Positions 62,391 to 64,000 of a stretch of DNA of 64,000 nucleotides are shown piece after piece. A model generated the notes under the pieces. That model was given only the letters and a program-made list of their open reading frames with translations, ran no database searches and was not told the origin of the DNA. The DNA is from Verrucomicrobiota bacterium (lineage in GTDB: Bacteria > Verrucomicrobiota > Verrucomicrobiia > Chthoniobacterales > Chthoniobacteraceae). A program made the translations under genes and the position numbers. The DNA is taken from NCBI GenBank assembly GCA_009885995.1, contig VFJQ01000056.1, positions 62,001-126,000 of the forward strand, read 5' to 3'. The first letter of the stretch is position 1. Each line of letters starts with the position of its first letter.

Positions 62391-64000
62391 ATGAAACCAC
62401 TCCGTTCCATCCTCACCGCCGGCATTGCGCTGGCGCTGTTCAGCACTTCGGTGCGCGCCGAGACGTTCCCTATCTTTTGAAGATGCGTCCGGCTCCGTCA
62501 CCGCCAACACCATCTCCAAGGTCGCCGGCTCGGCGAAGACGCTCTCCGTCTCAGCCAAAAGCAACGTCTTCATCAACTTCGCCGTCAGCTCCGGCCAGGG
62601 CGATCCCGTCTTCAATATCGATCCCGCGACGGTCACCGCCGCGCGGCTCATCATCTTCACGCCGAAGGCCAGCACCACTGGCACGCTCTCGATCAAGGCG
62701 CTCACCTCGAGTTTCACCGAGACGATCCTCACGAAGACCATCCCCGCGCCCACGATCGGGGCGACGCTCGATACCATCCCGCTCGCGACGATCCCGGTGA
62801 AAGGCGACTTCTTCATCAGCGACATCACCACGCAGGTGAAGGCGTGGCTGACCACGCCGGCGAGCGAGTTCGGCATCGCCATCACCAGCGACGGTGTGGC
62901 CACGGCCACCCTCGCCAGCAAGGAAGGCGCGGGCAGCGGGCATCCGGCCATCATCGAGATCGATGTGAACCGCGGCGGCGGCACCGTCGCCGGCACCGCG
63001 GCCACGTTCGATTCGATTGGCGTCGGCACGACGACTCCGGCCAGTCCCATCACGGTCGTCTCCGGCACGGACGCCCGGGTCTTCGTCCAGGCCACCGGCA
63101 CCAGCTTCGCCGGCTATCGCCAAGCCAATACGCTGCACGAGTATTTCACCGGCATCAATACCGGCACCGATCGGTGGGTGATCTTCGACAACACCATCGG
63201 GGCGGAGCGCTTCAGCCTGCTCGCCAATGGCAACATCGGCATCGGCACAAGCTCGCCGAGCCAAAGCTTGGATGTCGCCAGGAGCGCCCTGTTCGGATCA
63301 GCAGACAACGCTGCGTTCGCCGTGGATGGCACCGGTTTTGCGAGAATGGGCTTCATCAAGAAGTCGGGGTCAAATCCTGTGATCGCATCGGCTTCGGGAG
63401 CGCCGATCATCTTCTCCCAGACGAATCAGACCAATGTCTTCAACAACATTGGGACTTCGGTCCTCACCGAGCGGATGAGGATCGCAGCCGATGGCAACAT
63501 CGGCATCGGGACCACCGCGCCGGAGGATGCACTGCACGTGGCGCTGACCAGCACGAGCAACTCAACAGGCACCCGGATGCTCGTCTCCGCGGCCGACACA
63601 GGCTTCGCCGGCTACCGCCAGCGCAATACCAACCGTGAGTATTTTACCGGCATCCTGACGAACGACAGCGCGTGGAGTATTTTCGATAATACCGCCCAAG
63701 CCACCCGGCTCAGCCTGGACGCAAACGGGAATCTCTTCCTCAACCAAGGCACCGCCTTCAAGCCCGGCGGCGGCTCCTGGGCCGTGCTCTCGGATCGGCG
63801 GCTGAAGAAGGACATCGAGCCGCTCAACGGCGCGCTCAATCACCTAATGAAGCTGCGTTCGGTCACCTACGAATACATCGACCCGGCCAAGAGCCACCAA
63901 TTCGCCGGCACGCAGACCGGATTCATCGCGCAGGAAGTCGAGACGGTCTTCCCGGAATGGGTGACCGAGAATGCAGACGGCTACAAGACGGTGGCCATCC
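62391..64000 (+). pseudogene. S74-domain exported fibre-like protein, frameshifted, partial
   Basis: ATG 62391 begins a signal peptide (MKPLRSILTAGIALALFSTS, VRAETF) whose frame stops at 62478. In the next frame from 62476 an open protein continues to the window edge: FEDASGSVTANTISKVAG, a beta-sandwich region, repeated units with GFAGYRQANTLHEYFTG and GNIGIGTSSPSQSL, and SDRRLKKDIEPLNGALNHL, the start of a Peptidase_S74 intramolecular chaperone. The frameshift occurs at CTTTTGA. Either a 1-2 nt indel or an assembly error separates leader and body. The C-terminus is beyond the window. Confidence 0.7.

Noticed and set aside
1..64000. tRNA, rRNA or tmRNA genes
   Set aside because: Visual scan found no cloverleaf with a standard T-arm or rRNA segment; a covariance search would be needed to exclude them.

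Overview
The window is GC-rich bacterial DNA with little non-coding space. Planctomycete/verrucomicrobial-type DUF1501 and Planctomycete-cytochrome (DUF1549/1553) genes, an ECF sigma factor next to membrane-anchored Ser/Thr kinases, many TPR, delta-60 and S74-type exported proteins, and numerous dispersed palindromes point to the PVC superphylum, most likely Verrucomicrobiota (inference; there is no rRNA gene here). No tRNA, rRNA or CRISPR array was recognised.

Layout. 1-4.1 kb: end of murQ, a structured intergenic element, a glyoxalase / BrnT-like toxin / CopG-type antitoxin operon, xylulokinase and an anchored protein. 4.1-9.5 kb: ubiX, a DUF374 acyltransferase, yebC, a YhaM-like HD nuclease and an ankyrin-L,D-transpeptidase fusion, separated by members of one inverted-repeat family and a 21-bp tandem array. 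9.5-15 kb: Ser/Thr kinase, GNAT, glycosyltransferase, then a compact element (GxxExxY nuclease-like gene between 35-bp inverted repeats) abutting trxB. 15-23 kb: a partner-switching set (anti-sigma kinase, STAS antagonist, SpoIIE phosphatase with extracellular sensor), PIN-PhoH ATPase, SUI1-type factor and two related coiled-coil proteins, one with a response-regulator domain. 23-24.8 kb: an island of small defence/toxin-antitoxin genes, some decayed. 24.9-36.4 kb: a frameshifted surface protein, a 2052-residue TPR protein and an M42-type peptidase.

36.4-43.4 kb (minus strand): pdhA-hicA-hicB-pdhB with a toxin-antitoxin module inside the operon, an octaheme cytochrome coupled to a prepilin peptidase, and gmd. 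43.5-47 kb is accessory: two lower-GC ORFs separated by a good integron attC candidate, a collagen-like protein, a 21-bp array, a decayed FN3-like fragment, and a REP-associated transposase (RAYT) with a REPIN on each side, landed in a nucleotidyltransferase gene. 47-55 kb: a Gfo/Idh/MocA oxidoreductase with a lipoprotein, the DUF1501/cytochrome pair, an EF-hand protein with a clear terminator, and leuA. 55-61 kb: ECF sigma factor and two Ser/Thr kinases. 61-64 kb: an FkbM methyltransferase, another 21-bp array and a frameshifted S74-domain protein running off the window.

The most striking theme is palindromic repeats. (i) One family lies at three intergenic sites and, in a variant form, brackets the GxxExxY gene, suggesting that this nuclease-like protein belongs to a minimal mobile element. 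(ii) RAYT/REPIN-type palindromes sit in frame inside conserved genes: one in yebC and two unrelated ones in a kinase gene, where they add residues to the protein. (iii) Three unrelated-sequence intergenic arrays share an exact 21-bp period.
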